A stretch of 64,000 bases of DNA, taken from the NCBI GenBank assembly GCA_048265185.1, contig JBLXBZ010000003.1, forward strand, positions 186,001-250,000, read 5' to 3'. Position 1 is the stretch's first letter, and each line of letters opens with the position of its first letter. Below are positions 8,155 through 16,584 of the stretch, piece by piece. This stretch comes from JBLXBZ01 sp048265185 (GTDB taxonomy: Bacteria > Pseudomonadota > Alphaproteobacteria > Rhizobiales > Stappiaceae). The notes under the pieces are model-generated. The model was given only the letters and a program-made list of their open reading frames with translations, was not told the DNA's origin and searched no databases. Position numbers and translations under genes: made by a program.

Positions 8155-9521
8155 GCTTGGCTCGCCTCAATGGTTGTTGCGCCGGCGTTTGAAAATCTGG
8201 CGCCCAAGCTCTCCATCAAGCCAAGAAAAGCCGGGAAGCTTGTGGCGATGACGGCGCCGTCGTCAACTGTGACTGGCTTATGGGCGACCAGCCCCAGAAT
8301 GAGGAAGCTCATGGCGATTCTGTGATCAAGGTGGGTGGCGACCGTTCCTCCGCCAATATTATCGCCGCCGCCCATGACGGTGAGGGTGGCCTCTTCTTCG
8401 CGGCAAGGCACGTTATTGGCCTCAAGACCGCGGGCGACGGCCGCCAAACGGTCCGATTCTTTCACGCGCAGCTCTTCAAGCCCCGCCATGACCGTTTCTC
8501 CTTGCGCAAAGGCCGCAGCGATCGCCAGCACCGGATATTCGTCGATCATTGATGGCGCCCGTTCGGCGGGAACCGTGATTCCCTTGAGGGTCGAGGCGCG
8601 GGCTCTGACGTCGCCGATGGTCTCGCCGCCGCTCTCGCGTTTATTGCTTATCTCCAGATCGGCGCCCATTTCTAAAAGCGTGGTCAGCAACCCTGTGCGG
8701 TGCTCATTCAAAAGCATGTCCTTGACGGTGACGTCCGAGCCGGGCGTGATCAAGGCGGCCACAAGGGGAAAGGCGGCGGAAGAGGGGTCGCCTGGAACGG
8801 TGACGTCCTGCGCTTTCAGCTCGGGTTGACCTGTGAGCTGTATAACGCGTTCGCCGGCGTCGTTAATTTCAATCTTGAGTTCGGCGCCAAATCCGGCCAG
8901 CATTTTTTCCGTATGGTCGCGGGTGGGAATAGGTTCGATTACGGTGGTGACGCCGGGAGCGTTCAGCCCCGCCAATAGAGCCGCGGATTTAACCTGGGCC
9001 GAGGGCACGGGCACGCGGTAGGTGAGGGGAGCGGGGGTTTCCGGGCCGCGAATGGTGGCGGGAAGCCGGTCGCCGCTGCGACACAGAACTTGCGCGCCCA
9101 TCTGACGAAGTGGTTCGAGAACCCGGCCCATGGGACGCCGTGAAAGCGATGCGTCGCCGACGAATGTGCAGGTGATCGGATGCGTGCCCATGATGCCCAT
9201 GGCGAGCCGGACGCCAGTTCCAGCGTTGCCAAAGTCGATGACGCCTTCCGGCTCCAGCAGAGAGCCAAGCCCGACCCCGTCAACGCTCCACGTTCCGTCG
9301 TCGGCGCGCGTGATGTTTGCGCCGACGGCGCGCATGGCGGCGGCGGTGTGCATCACGTCTTCTGATTCGAGTAAGCCGCGTACGCTGGTGCGTCCAATGG
9401 CCAGCGCCCCCAACATGAGAGAGCGGTGAGAAATTGACTTGTCGCCGGGCACGCTGATGGCGCCGCGCAGGGCGGTTGAGGCGTGAGAGGTGATAGGCGC
9501 AGGCGAAGATGAATCGTGCAT
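8151..9521 (-). CDS. aroA: EPSP synthase, class II type
   Basis: The enzyme makes 5-enolpyruvylshikimate-3-phosphate from shikimate-3-phosphate and PEP. With ATG at 9521 the product is 456 residues, close to the 455 of the CP4 class II enzyme; a GTG at 9590 would add 23 residues without family similarity. Marks include VPGDKSISHRSLM near residues 24-36, GDASLSRRPMGRVL, PTRDHTEKML and EELRVKESDR. Gly101 in FGNAGTGVR occupies the position of CP4 Ala100, so glyphosate insensitivity of that kind is not expected. It overlaps cmk by four bases and diverges from the TIGR02300 gene. Confidence 0.95.
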   Translation of the reverse strand: MHDSSSPAPITSHASTALRGAISVPGDKSISHRSLMLGALAIGRTSVRGLLESEDVMHTAAAMRAVGANITRADDGTWSVDGVGLGSLLEPEGVIDFGNAGTGVRLAMGIMGTHPITCTFVGDASLSRRPMGRVLEPLRQMGAQVLCRSGDRLPATIRGPETPAPLTYRVPVPSAQVKSAALLAGLNAPGVTTVIEPIPTRDHTEKMLAGFGAELKIEINDAGERVIQLTGQPELKAQDVTVPGDPSSAAFPLVAALITPGSDVTVKDMLLNEHRTGLLTTLLEMGADLEISNKRESGGETIGDVRARASTLKGITVPAERAPSMIDEYPVLAIAAAFAQGETVMAGLEELRVKESDRLAAVARGLEANNVPCREEEATLTVMGGGDNIGGGTVATHLDHRIAMSFLILGLVAHKPVTVDDGAVIATSFPAFLGLMESLGARFSNAGATTIEASQA

Positions 9522-9805
9522 TACCGGTTCCGGGAGTTGCGTCTCATTCAAGAAGACGTTTCTCCTATCATGGAGAAAGCTGGTCGTCACCTATGATGGC
9601 GAATCGTTTGTTTTAAATATTATGCGCTGCGCAGAACCTTTAAATCGGTTATTGTGAACGCTTCTTTTTTTCGTGTAATGTGGTTTTATACATAGATTTT
9701 ATAGCATGAGGGCCTTTCTAGGGACGAAATTTCAATTATGTTTTGACAAGGATGCAAGGGGCCGTTTAAGGGGTCTCCCGCTCGAATCAGATAAGGGTCA
9801 GGACC

Positions 9806-10216
9806 GTGGCAAAACCCGAACTTGGCGCCAAACGGCTATGCTCCAGTTGTGGCGCAAAATTTTACGATTTAAACCGAAAACCCATTTCATGTCCGAAATG
9901 CGGTGAAATTATTGTGGTCGCTGCGGCGATTAAGGCGGCCAAAGCGTCTCCTGAGAAGGCTGCGAAGCCTGAAGACGTCGATGATGACGATCTGGATGAC
10001 GATGACGTGGCCGCCGAGCTTGTGACGCTCGAAGAAGCCGACGACGACGTCAAGGACGCCAAAGTGAAGGTTGTCGGAAGCGACGTCGATGACGATGACG
10101 ACGAGCTTGACGCGGATATTGGCGACGATGATGTTTTCATCGATGATGATGAAGACGATGACGCGGCGGTTCCAGGCATTGTCGTGGAACGGGAAGAAGA
10201 AGACACGGATCGTTAA
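9806..10216 (+). CDS. TIGR02300 family zinc-ribbon protein
   Basis: This 136-residue protein of unknown function belongs to a family seen in alphaproteobacteria, often opposite aroA as here. The N-terminal 45 residues hold two Cys pairs, LCSSCGAKFYDL and ISCPKCGEI, which look like a small zinc ribbon. The rest is almost entirely Asp/Glu with Ala and Val, so the tail is strongly acidic and probably disordered. The start is GTG at 9806 (MAKPELGAKR). The gene has a 285-base divergent spacer from the aroA ATG. A role in binding basic proteins or nucleic acid machinery would be speculation. Confidence 0.9.
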   Translation: MAKPELGAKRLCSSCGAKFYDLNRKPISCPKCGEIIVVAAAIKAAKASPEKAAKPEDVDDDDLDDDDVAAELVTLEEADDDVKDAKVKVVGSDVDDDDDELDADIGDDDVFIDDDEDDDAAVPGIVVEREEEDTDR

Positions 10217-10271
10217 CTTGCGGAGCAGCTCCGCTATGAACCGCCGTTTTGAATTTTCTTGATGAGTGTAC

Positions 10272-10304
10272 TGCGCCGGCGTGATTTCTGATTGCGTCGG
10301 CGCA
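10272..10304 (+). terminator. Hairpin after the TIGR02300 gene
   Basis: TGCGCCGGCG at 10272-10281 pairs with CGTCGGCGCA at 10295-10304 (one G-U pair) around a 13-base loop. It lies 55 bases past the stop codon. There is no clear U-run, so termination strength is doubtful. Confidence 0.45.
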
Positions 10305-10388
10305 TGTGGTCAGGAGGGAGCGTGTTTCCGCTGTCTTCGATATTGTCCACAGGGTGAGGTAATCTGGTCGCGCGCCGTCGATTGACGC

Positions 10389-10416
10389 TTGACTATTAAG
10401 CCGGAGCAAGTATGTT
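10389..10416 (+). promoter_or_regulatory. Candidate promoter for tRNA-Ala
   Basis: TTGACT at 10389-10394 and TATGTT at 10411-10416 are 16 bases apart. The implied leader to the tRNA is about 115 bases, long but acceptable since tRNAs are cut from precursors. Confidence 0.4.
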
Positions 10417-10539
10417 CCGCGCTCATCGGGTGTGGATCTGCTTCGCGAATGCGCTTTGCCTCACTCGATTTATCCGCGAAGATCCAAGGTCGCGGATTTA
10501 ATGGGTGAATTTGAAACGAGTGGTTTCACCCAAAAATAT

Positions 10540-10615
<76 letters not shown>

Positions 10616-10998
10616 TTTTTCATAATAGCTTGGAATTCAGCTTTTAAAATTTAGAGACCTCGTGATGCTATGGCTGCGGCTTTTTGCGCCATTCCTATGC
10701 GTCGCCTTGCCGTGTCCGGGGTGAGGTCAGCTTTTTCCTCTCCTGTTTTGCGCTTTCTCCGTTGTTTGTAAGACGCTTGACGCATTTTTTCGAGCGGGCC
10801 GGCTTCCGTGTTTTCGGGGGGCGTCATTTGATTCTTCTGAAGAAATTTTCAAGTCATAAAAATTTCATCCTTCCGTCTTCTGGTTGCAATGAAAGTGGGG
10901 TCACAAGGCGCATCGATTGCGAATTTAATCTTAGGTTTACGGGCGAAAACCAACCGCCTTTTTGGCGGGCGATCGGCCAATCAGTCAGGAGATCAATC
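10616..10998. other. Spacer upstream of ugpB
   Basis: This 383-base region reads open in the ugpB frame but gives no protein similarity there: it is Phe-, Cys- and Arg-rich and precedes the clear signal peptide. A T-run directly after the tRNA probably ends that transcript. A Pho box candidate lies at 10850-10870. Confidence 0.55.
10850..10870 (+). promoter_or_regulatory. Candidate Pho box upstream of ugpB
   Basis: AAGTCAT-AAAA-ATTTCAT matches the two seven-base half sites of the PhoB consensus (CTGTCAT with a four-base AT spacer) at five of seven positions each. It lies about 130 bases upstream of ugpB. In enterobacteria ugp is a PhoB regulon member, which makes the site plausible; binding here is inferred. 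Confidence 0.45.
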
Positions 10999-12309
10999 AT
11001 GTCATACCGGACCTCACTTACAGGACTTGTCGCCGCTGCGGCGATGGCCACCACTTCAACCGTTTCCCTCGCCGCCACGGACATCAGCTGGTGGCACGGC
11101 ATGGGCGGGCGTAACGGCGAAGTCATCAATGAGATCGCGACCAAATTCAACGAAAGTCAGGAAGCGTGCGTTCTCACGCCCGTCAGCAAAGGCACCTATG
11201 AGGAAGCCTTGACATCGGGCATTGCGGCGTTCCGCGCTGGCGAACAGCCAAATATCCTTCAGGTGTTCGACGCCGGCGCCGCCACGATCATCAACGCCAA
11301 GGGCGCGGTTATCCCAGCAGAAGACCTGATCAAAAACGCAGGTCATGATTTTGATCGCGACGCTTTCATCGAAGGCGTGCGCTACTTCTACGCAGACAGC
11401 GACGGCAAGTTCATCGGCATGCCGTTCAACTCTTCCGCGCCGATCATGTACATTAACACCGACGCCCTCAAAAAAGCGGGCGTTGAAGCTCCCAAGACCT
11501 GGGAAGAGTTTGAAGCCATCGCGCCGAAGCTCAAAGAAGCCGGCTTCGTGCCGCTCGTTCAGACGCAGCTCACATGGGAGTTCACCGAGAACTTCCATTC
11601 GCGCCATAATCTTCAGTTCGCAACGGAAAACAACGGTTATGACGGCGTCAAGGGCACGAAGATCCTTGTGAATTCGCCCGAACAGAAAATGATGTTCGAG
11701 AAGCTGAAAGACTGGCACGACAACGGCCTGTTCGGTTATTACGGCGCTGGCTGGTCCGATAACCAGAAGCCGTTTGAAGAAAACAAGGTGGCTTTGTGGA
11801 TCGGCTCCTCAGGCTCCTTCGGCGGCTTGCTGAAGACGGCTCAGATGCCATTTTCTGCGACTTTCTTGCCTTACTGGAAAGCTGTTGAAGGCGCTGGAAC
11901 TAATACATTCATCGGCGGCGCCGCCCTGTTTGCTTTCTCCGGTAAGTCGGAAGAAGAAAACAACTGCACAGCTTCGTTCTTTCAGTTCCTGACATCGCCT
12001 GAGATCCAGTATTTCTATCACAAGTCCACGGGATATGTGCCGATCACCAAGGCGGCCTATGAGCTGGCGAAAAAAGACGGCCACTATGAAAAGTTCCCTC
12101 AGGCCGAAGTTGGCATCCAGCAGCTGATGTTGCCGGGCGGCGAATGGTCCAAGGGCTACCGGATGGGCTTTTACCCGCAAATCCGTGAAGTGATGGAGCG
12201 CGAATACGGCAAGATCTTCTCCGGTGAAACCACTGTTGAAGACGCGTTCAAAACCATCGAGGAAGAGAGCAACAAGCTTCTCGAGCGTTTTTCTAAGACG
12301 GCTGGTTAA
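10999..12309 (+). CDS. ugpB: UgpB, glycerol-3-phosphate binding protein
   Basis: This periplasmic solute-binding protein feeds the Ugp importer for sn-glycerol-3-phosphate and glycerophosphodiesters. From ATG 10999 it is 436 residues with a Sec signal peptide (MSYRTSLTGLVAAAAMA, cleavage near SLAA). Family marks include ISWWHGMGG, YPQIREVMEREYG and the tail EEESNKLLERFSKTAG. The frame is open 315 bases further upstream, but the signal peptide and a CAGGAG ribosome site eight bases before 10999 decide the start. It heads ugpBAEC. Confidence 0.93.
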   Translation: MSYRTSLTGLVAAAAMATTSTVSLAATDISWWHGMGGRNGEVINEIATKFNESQEACVLTPVSKGTYEEALTSGIAAFRAGEQPNILQVFDAGAATIINAKGAVIPAEDLIKNAGHDFDRDAFIEGVRYFYADSDGKFIGMPFNSSAPIMYINTDALKKAGVEAPKTWEEFEAIAPKLKEAGFVPLVQTQLTWEFTENFHSRHNLQFATENNGYDGVKGTKILVNSPEQKMMFEKLKDWHDNGLFGYYGAGWSDNQKPFEENKVALWIGSSGSFGGLLKTAQMPFSATFLPYWKAVEGAGTNTFIGGAALFAFSGKSEEENNCTASFFQFLTSPEIQYFYHKSTGYVPITKAAYELAKKDGHYEKFPQAEVGIQQLMLPGGEWSKGYRMGFYPQIREVMEREYGKIFSGETTVEDAFKTIEEESNKLLERFSKTAG

Positions 12310-12326
12310 TTCCTTCCCGTCATGGG

Positions 12327-12356
12327 GGGACCAGGCGCGGCCTGGTCCCTTCTTTT
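12327..12356 (+). terminator. Attenuating terminator between ugpB and ugpA
   Basis: GGGACCAGG at 12327-12335 pairs perfectly with CCTGGTCCC at 12341-12349 around CGCGG, followed by TTCTTTT. It looks like an intrinsic terminator placed after the binding-protein gene. Partial stops of this kind let cells make much more binding protein than permease. Confidence 0.75.
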
Positions 12357-12429
12357 GCGTGAATCTGTCGTCTCGCGCGCTTTTGGCCGAGCCACGTAGA
12401 TTTGCAAGCGCTCCTTTGAAGGCGGTCCA

Positions 12430-13311
12430 ATGAAACGCGTCCAATTTTCCTCGCGCGGTTTGCCGTATCTGTTTTTGATGCCGCAGCTCGCGGTGATTGT
12501 CATATTCTTCTATTGGCCTTCGGTTCAGGCTGTTGAATCTTCTTTTTATCTGGAAGACCCTTTTGGCTTTGGATCGAGTTTTGTCGGTCTTGATAATTAT
12601 CGAGAAGTCCTGAGCTCCAGCGAATACCTGCGTATCGCGCAGTTCACGATGCTCTTCACGGTTTTGGTGACATTCCTGTCGCTAGCCGCGGCGTTGCTGC
12701 TGGCGGTGAAAGCGGACGCGGTGTTGCACGGCGCGTCGAGCTATAAGACGTTGCTTATGTGGGTCTATGCGGTGGCGCCTCCTGTGGCTGGCCTGATCGG
12801 CGTCATGCTGTTCGACCAGCATATTGGTCCTTTTGTCGAAGTGGCGGCGTTTTTTGGCTGGGAGTTCAAGCTGGGGCTGAATTATTTCGACACCGGCTTC
12901 ACCATGGTGGTGATCTCGGTCTGGAAACAGATCCCTTATAATTTCATCTTTTTTCTGTCAGGCCTTCAGGCGATCCCCAAACCCTTGCGCGAAGCGGCGA
13001 TGATCGACTGCCGCTCGGGTCTGCGCCGGTTCTGGACCATTATTCTGCCCTTGCTGGCGCCCACGGCGTTTTTTCTTCTGATCATCAATATGACTTACGC
13101 GCTGTTTGACACCTTCGGCATTATTGACGTGGTGGTGAAGGACAAGCCGGCCAACAGCCCGATAACCCTAGTCTACAAGGTTTATATGGACGGCTTCCGC
13201 GGCAATGACATCGGCGGTTCATCCGCCCAGTCGGTGATCTTGATGCTCGTCGTCTTCATTCTCACGATCTTCCAGTTCCGCTTTATCGAGCGGCGCGTTC
13301 ATTATAGCTGA
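12430..13311 (+). CDS. ugpA: UgpA, glycerol-3-phosphate ABC permease
   Basis: UgpA is one of two permease subunits of the Ugp importer. The 293-residue protein has six predicted membrane segments, starting at about residue 13 (YLFLMPQLAVIVIFFYW). The cytoplasmic EAA loop GLQAIPKPLREAAMIDCRSG docks on the ATPase. Length and the N-terminal LPYLFLMPQ match UgpA. It starts 120 bases after ugpB, past an attenuator, and is 10 bases ahead of ugpE. Confidence 0.93.
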   Translation: MKRVQFSSRGLPYLFLMPQLAVIVIFFYWPSVQAVESSFYLEDPFGFGSSFVGLDNYREVLSSSEYLRIAQFTMLFTVLVTFLSLAAALLLAVKADAVLHGASSYKTLLMWVYAVAPPVAGLIGVMLFDQHIGPFVEVAAFFGWEFKLGLNYFDTGFTMVVISVWKQIPYNFIFFLSGLQAIPKPLREAAMIDCRSGLRRFWTIILPLLAPTAFFLLIINMTYALFDTFGIIDVVVKDKPANSPITLVYKVYMDGFRGNDIGGSSAQSVILMLVVFILTIFQFRFIERRVHYS

Positions 13312-13321
13312 GGAGCGTGTC

Positions 13322-14164
13322 ATGCAGCGAATCAAACTGGTCGACCACCTTGTTCTGATCCTCGGCTCCGTGGTGATGATCGGTCCGGTGGTTATCGCCT
13401 TTCTCACTTCCACGCATGATGCGGTGGAGATCCATCGCAATGGCTTGATGGCCACATGGGGCGGCGATTTCCTCCAAACCTATGAGACCGTTTTAACGCA
13501 ACAAGGCGGCTTCACCGGGCAAATCACCGGCGCTCGGATGATGATGAACTCCATGATCCTCGGTCTTGGCTTTGCGATCGGTAAAGTGATTTTGTCGATG
13601 ATGGCCGCTTATGCGATCGTCTATTTCCGCTTTCGTATGGGAACGTTTTTCTTCTGGGTGATCTTCACGACGCTTTTGCTGCCGCTGGAGGTGCGCATCG
13701 TCCCTTCTTATGAAGTCGTGCAGAAGTTGGGGCTTTTGAACAGCTATACGGGACTTATTGTTCCACTGCTGGCGTCAGCCACGGGAACCTTCTATTTCCG
13801 TCAGTTTTTCAAGTCGGTGCCCGATGAGCTTCTGGAGGCCGCGCGAATTGACGGCGCTGGCCCCTTCAAGTTTTTCATTGATATTCTGGTTCCCATCTCC
13901 AAGAGCATGATCGCCGCGATTTTCATCATCATGTTCGTCTATGGTTGGAATCAATATCTGTGGCCAATGATGATGACCACGGATGAGAGCTATTTCACGC
14001 TTGTGCGCGGCATCAAGCAAATTCTTCTGGTTTGGGTTGGTTCTCAAATCCCCGATTACAATCAGGCGTTCGCGCTGACGATCCTGGCGATGTTGCCCCC
14101 CGTTATCGTGGTGGTGGTGTTTCAACGCTGGTTCATCAAAGGCCTGACAGAAAGCGACAAGTGA
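13322..14164 (+). CDS. ugpE: UgpE, glycerol-3-phosphate ABC permease
   Basis: The second Ugp permease subunit is 280 residues with six membrane segments. Its EAA motif reads KSVPDELLEAARIDGAGPFK at about residues 164-183. A TGAGGAG ribosome site lies just before the ATG at 13322. Tight spacing on both sides (10 and 9 bases) places it in one transcript with ugpA and ugpC. Confidence 0.93.
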   Translation: MQRIKLVDHLVLILGSVVMIGPVVIAFLTSTHDAVEIHRNGLMATWGGDFLQTYETVLTQQGGFTGQITGARMMMNSMILGLGFAIGKVILSMMAAYAIVYFRFRMGTFFFWVIFTTLLLPLEVRIVPSYEVVQKLGLLNSYTGLIVPLLASATGTFYFRQFFKSVPDELLEAARIDGAGPFKFFIDILVPISKSMIAAIFIIMFVYGWNQYLWPMMMTTDESYFTLVRGIKQILLVWVGSQIPDYNQAFALTILAMLPPVIVVVVFQRWFIKGLTESDK

Positions 14165-14173
14165 GTTCGACCC

Positions 14174-15277
14174 ATGGCTAAAATTACGCTTGATCAGGTT
14201 CGCAAAGTTTATTTTGGCGAAGTTGAAGCCGTCAAAGGCGTTTCAATTGACATTGAAGACGGCGAGTTCATCGTGCTTGTGGGGCCGAGCGGCTGTGGCA
14301 AGTCCACGCTTTTGCGCATGATCGCAGGGCTTGAGGACATCACCGATGGCGAGGTTCATATTGGCGGGCGCTTGGTGAATAAACTGGATCCAGCTGACCG
14401 CGACATTGCCATGGTCTTTCAGAATTACGCCCTTTACCCTCATATGACCGTCTTTAATAATCTTGCTTATGGGCTGCGCAACCGTAAGGTCGCTAAGGCG
14501 GAAATTGAACGGCGCGTGCGCGAGGCGGCGGCGATTCTGGAGATTGAAGATTTTCTCGATCGCAAACCCCGCGCGCTTTCCGGCGGGCAACGTCAGCGCG
14601 TGGCCATGGGTCGGGCTATCGTTCGCGACCCCGCCGCCTTTCTCTTTGACGAGCCTTTGTCCAATCTCGACGCTAAACTGCGGGTGCAGATGCGTATTGA
14701 AATCAAACGGCTGCAAAAGAAATTGGGAACGACAAGCGTTTACGTGACCCATGATCAGCTGGAGGCCATGACTCTGGCTGACAGGCTTGTCGTGTTGAAC
14801 AAGGGGCGTATCGAGCAGATCGGGGCGCCGATTGATATATATGATCAGCCGGCCTCCACTTTTGTAGCGAGTTTCATTGGCTCCCCAGCGATGAATATTT
14901 TCCCCGCTGTTCAGTCGCAAAACCGCTTCACCCTAGCCGATGGCGAAGGGCTATCGGCTCCCCGCTTGCAGGGGGCCGAGGCCGTGCAGATCGGCGTGCG
15001 TCCGGAAGATCTCGTGGTGGTTGATGGCGGGGCGGGGAATGAGCCGAATCCGCAAGCCATGACAATTGACATGATTGTGGGGGTTGTGGAGCCGGTTGGC
15101 GCGGAAAGCTTCGTTCACGGCGTCATCGGCGAGACGAATATCCCGGTGGTGGCGCGTATTGATCGGGCGGCGCGGTTTGACGTTGGCGCCAAATTGACCC
15201 TGACGGCGCCGGCGCGCAAGCTTCATTATTTTGATGTGGAGTCCGGGCGCCGGCTGAAGGCGCCGTCAAAAGAGTGA
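14174..15277 (+). CDS. ugpC: UgpC, glycerol-3-phosphate ABC ATPase
   Basis: This 367-residue ATPase drives the Ugp importer. It has Walker A GPSGCGKST, Q-loop MVFQNYALYPHM, signature LSGGQRQRVAMGRA, Walker B AAFLFDEPLSNLDA and the switch VTHDQLEAM. A C-terminal TOBE/OB region of about 130 residues ends in a barrel typical of MalK/UgpC proteins. The complete ugpBAEC set lies in order without other genes. In E. coli UgpC is regulated by phosphate through its C-terminal domain; whether this holds here is unknown. Confidence 0.95.
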   Translation: MAKITLDQVRKVYFGEVEAVKGVSIDIEDGEFIVLVGPSGCGKSTLLRMIAGLEDITDGEVHIGGRLVNKLDPADRDIAMVFQNYALYPHMTVFNNLAYGLRNRKVAKAEIERRVREAAAILEIEDFLDRKPRALSGGQRQRVAMGRAIVRDPAAFLFDEPLSNLDAKLRVQMRIEIKRLQKKLGTTSVYVTHDQLEAMTLADRLVVLNKGRIEQIGAPIDIYDQPASTFVASFIGSPAMNIFPAVQSQNRFTLADGEGLSAPRLQGAEAVQIGVRPEDLVVVDGGAGNEPNPQAMTIDMIVGVVEPVGAESFVHGVIGETNIPVVARIDRAARFDVGAKLTLTAPARKLHYFDVESGRRLKAPSKE

Positions 15278-15397
15278 CCACGTAAAAGAACGTAGGATAG
15301 GGTCCGCGCCCGGCGAGGAAATTGGCGCGGTGCGGACGCGCCAGATATTCACCCAGTATAAATTTATTTAATGTCAAATCATTGTTAGGCGACATCG

Positions 15398-15428
15398 CTT
15401 GAAACGATGGAGCGGAAACGCCATATTC
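15398..15428 (+). promoter_or_regulatory. RpoH (sigma-32) type heat-shock promoter of hsp20
   Basis: CTTGAAA at 15398-15404 and CGCCATAT at 15419-15426 are separated by 14 bases, very close to the heat-shock consensus CTTGAAA-N(13-17)-CCCCATNT. It lies about 110 bases upstream of the hsp20 start, leaving a leader long enough for regulation. Confidence 0.7.
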
Positions 15429-15515
15429 GTTGCAACAGGGTGATGTCACCCACCCCCGGGCGCCTAAATGGGTTCGGGGTCGTTTGTGCCGGGCGAAGCT
15501 TTGGCATGCAAGGTC

Positions 15516-15531
15516 GCTTTTGGAAAAGGGC
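15516..15531 (+). promoter_or_regulatory. Candidate FourU-type RNA thermometer
   Basis: In the hsp20 leader GCUUUU at 15516-15521 can pair with AAGGGC at 15526-15531 (two U-A, two U-G and two G-C pairs), closed by a GGAA tetraloop. AAGGG is the likely ribosome site, eight bases before the ATG at 15539. Four U residues masking a ribosome site are the mark of FourU thermometers. Two further hairpins (15438-15451 and about 15454-15479) lie upstream. Confidence 0.5.
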
Positions 15532-15538
15532 TTTGACG

Positions 15539-15967
15539 ATGACACGAATGTCGGCGTTTTCCTCGCCGTTTCTGCTTGGTTTTGATGATCTTGAACGCGT
15601 TCTGGATCGAGTCAGCAAAGCTGCGAATGATGGGTATCCGCCCTATAATATCGAGCGTTTACCGCGTACGGAGCATCATGGCGACGTGATCCGCATCACC
15701 CTTGCGGTGGCCGGTTTCACCCGTGACCAGCTTGACGTCTCTGTTGAAGAGAGCCAGCTGGTGATAAGGGGGCGTCAAATTGACGACAAAGAGCGGCAAT
15801 ACTTACATCGCGGCATCGCCGCGCGGCAGTTTCAGCGCGCTTTTGTTCTCGCCGAGGGAATTGAAATCCTTGGCGCGGAGCTGAAAGACGGGCTTTTGTC
15901 GATCGACTTGTTTCGTCCAGCGCCTGAACGCGCCGTTCGCAAGATTGAAATATCAACCTATGATTGA
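15539..15967 (+). CDS. Small heat-shock protein Hsp20
   Basis: This alpha-crystallin chaperone of the IbpA type holds unfolding proteins. From ATG 15539 it has 142 residues: an N-terminal arm (FSSPFLLGFDDLERVLDRV) and a crystallin domain with TLAVAGFTRDQLDVSVEESQ. It has the AFVLAEGIEILGAELKDGLL block and the short tail RKIEISTYD. A conventional C-terminal I-x-I anchor is present as IEI. The frame is open to 15407, but that extension lies inside the leader. An RpoH promoter and RNA thermometer precede it, and a DUF1150 gene follows. Confidence 0.92.
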   Translation: MTRMSAFSSPFLLGFDDLERVLDRVSKAANDGYPPYNIERLPRTEHHGDVIRITLAVAGFTRDQLDVSVEESQLVIRGRQIDDKERQYLHRGIAARQFQRAFVLAEGIEILGAELKDGLLSIDLFRPAPERAVRKIEISTYD

Positions 15968-16098
15968 ATTATTGATTGGAATGCGATTCAGGTTCCATTT
16001 TCATCTGGCCGATGATCGCTTTTACCCTTTCCTGGCGTTTTTCCGGTGGAGAGCATGTGGTGGGAGCGTGACGGTTTAAAATGATAGGAGATTTAAAA

Positions 16099-16356
16099 AT
16101 GGCTTATTCTGACAAACCGCAAGTCATGACGGCCGATACCTTTCAAGAGCTTGGGACTGGGCATGTGGCTTACGTCAAGCCTATGGCCTCTGAAGAGGTG
16201 AATACATTGTTTCCAAACGCGCCGAAGTTGGAGGCTGGCATTCGGCTTTGGGTTTTGGTTGGGGCGGATGGCGCGCCGATCATGCTTTCCGATGATCGCG
16301 CATCGGTTATCGCCGACGCCGTGCGTAATGACTTGCAAACTGTGGCGCTGCACTGA
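16099..16356 (+). CDS. DUF1150 family protein
   Basis: An 85-residue protein of unknown function found in alphaproteobacteria, frequently just downstream of an hsp20 gene. Conserved stretches are GTGHVAYVKPM and LWVLVGADGAPIMLSDDRAS. I place the start at ATG 16099 because AGGAG at 16086-16090 is a well spaced ribosome site; an ATG at 16081 would overlap that site. It has no signal peptide or membrane segment. Co-occurrence with Hsp20 suggests a stress role, unproven. Confidence 0.88.
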   Translation: MAYSDKPQVMTADTFQELGTGHVAYVKPMASEEVNTLFPNAPKLEAGIRLWVLVGADGAPIMLSDDRASVIADAVRNDLQTVALH

Positions 16357-16402
16357 AAGAGTTCATGAGCGTGATGTTTGGCGTTTTTTGAATAGTTTTG
16401 AG

Positions 16403-16432
16403 AGCCGGGCGCCATATGGTTCCCGGCTTTTC
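16403..16432 (+). terminator. Intrinsic terminator after DUF1150 gene
   Basis: AGCCGGG at 16403-16409 pairs with CCCGGCT at 16422-16428, ending in TTTTC. It closes the hsp20-DUF1150 transcript. Confidence 0.75.
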
Positions 16433-16584
16433 ATGTAATTTCAAAGTTTGTTTGTTTCCCCGGCTTCTGCTGGTAAGCTCTGCCTGAGCTGGATGAATTT
16501 CGTCCGTGACGGACTTTTTTCTAAAATTGTTCTGTGCTCATGCGTTTGAAAAATTAAGATAATACCTGAAGAGGCTTGCAATTG

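Larger units (their letters stand above)
10217..10539. other. Spacer between TIGR02300 gene and tRNA-Ala
   Basis: This 323-base region holds no convincing gene. It contains the hairpin at 10272-10304 and a candidate tRNA promoter at 10389-10416, given as separate entries. Confidence 0.5.

Noticed and set aside
9862..10206. Ser-rich minus-strand frame
   Set aside because: Poly-Ser arises as the antisense of Asp-rich codons of the TIGR02300 gene.
10684..10998. N-terminal extension of UgpB
   Set aside because: The residues precede a clean signal peptide and a good ribosome site at 10999.
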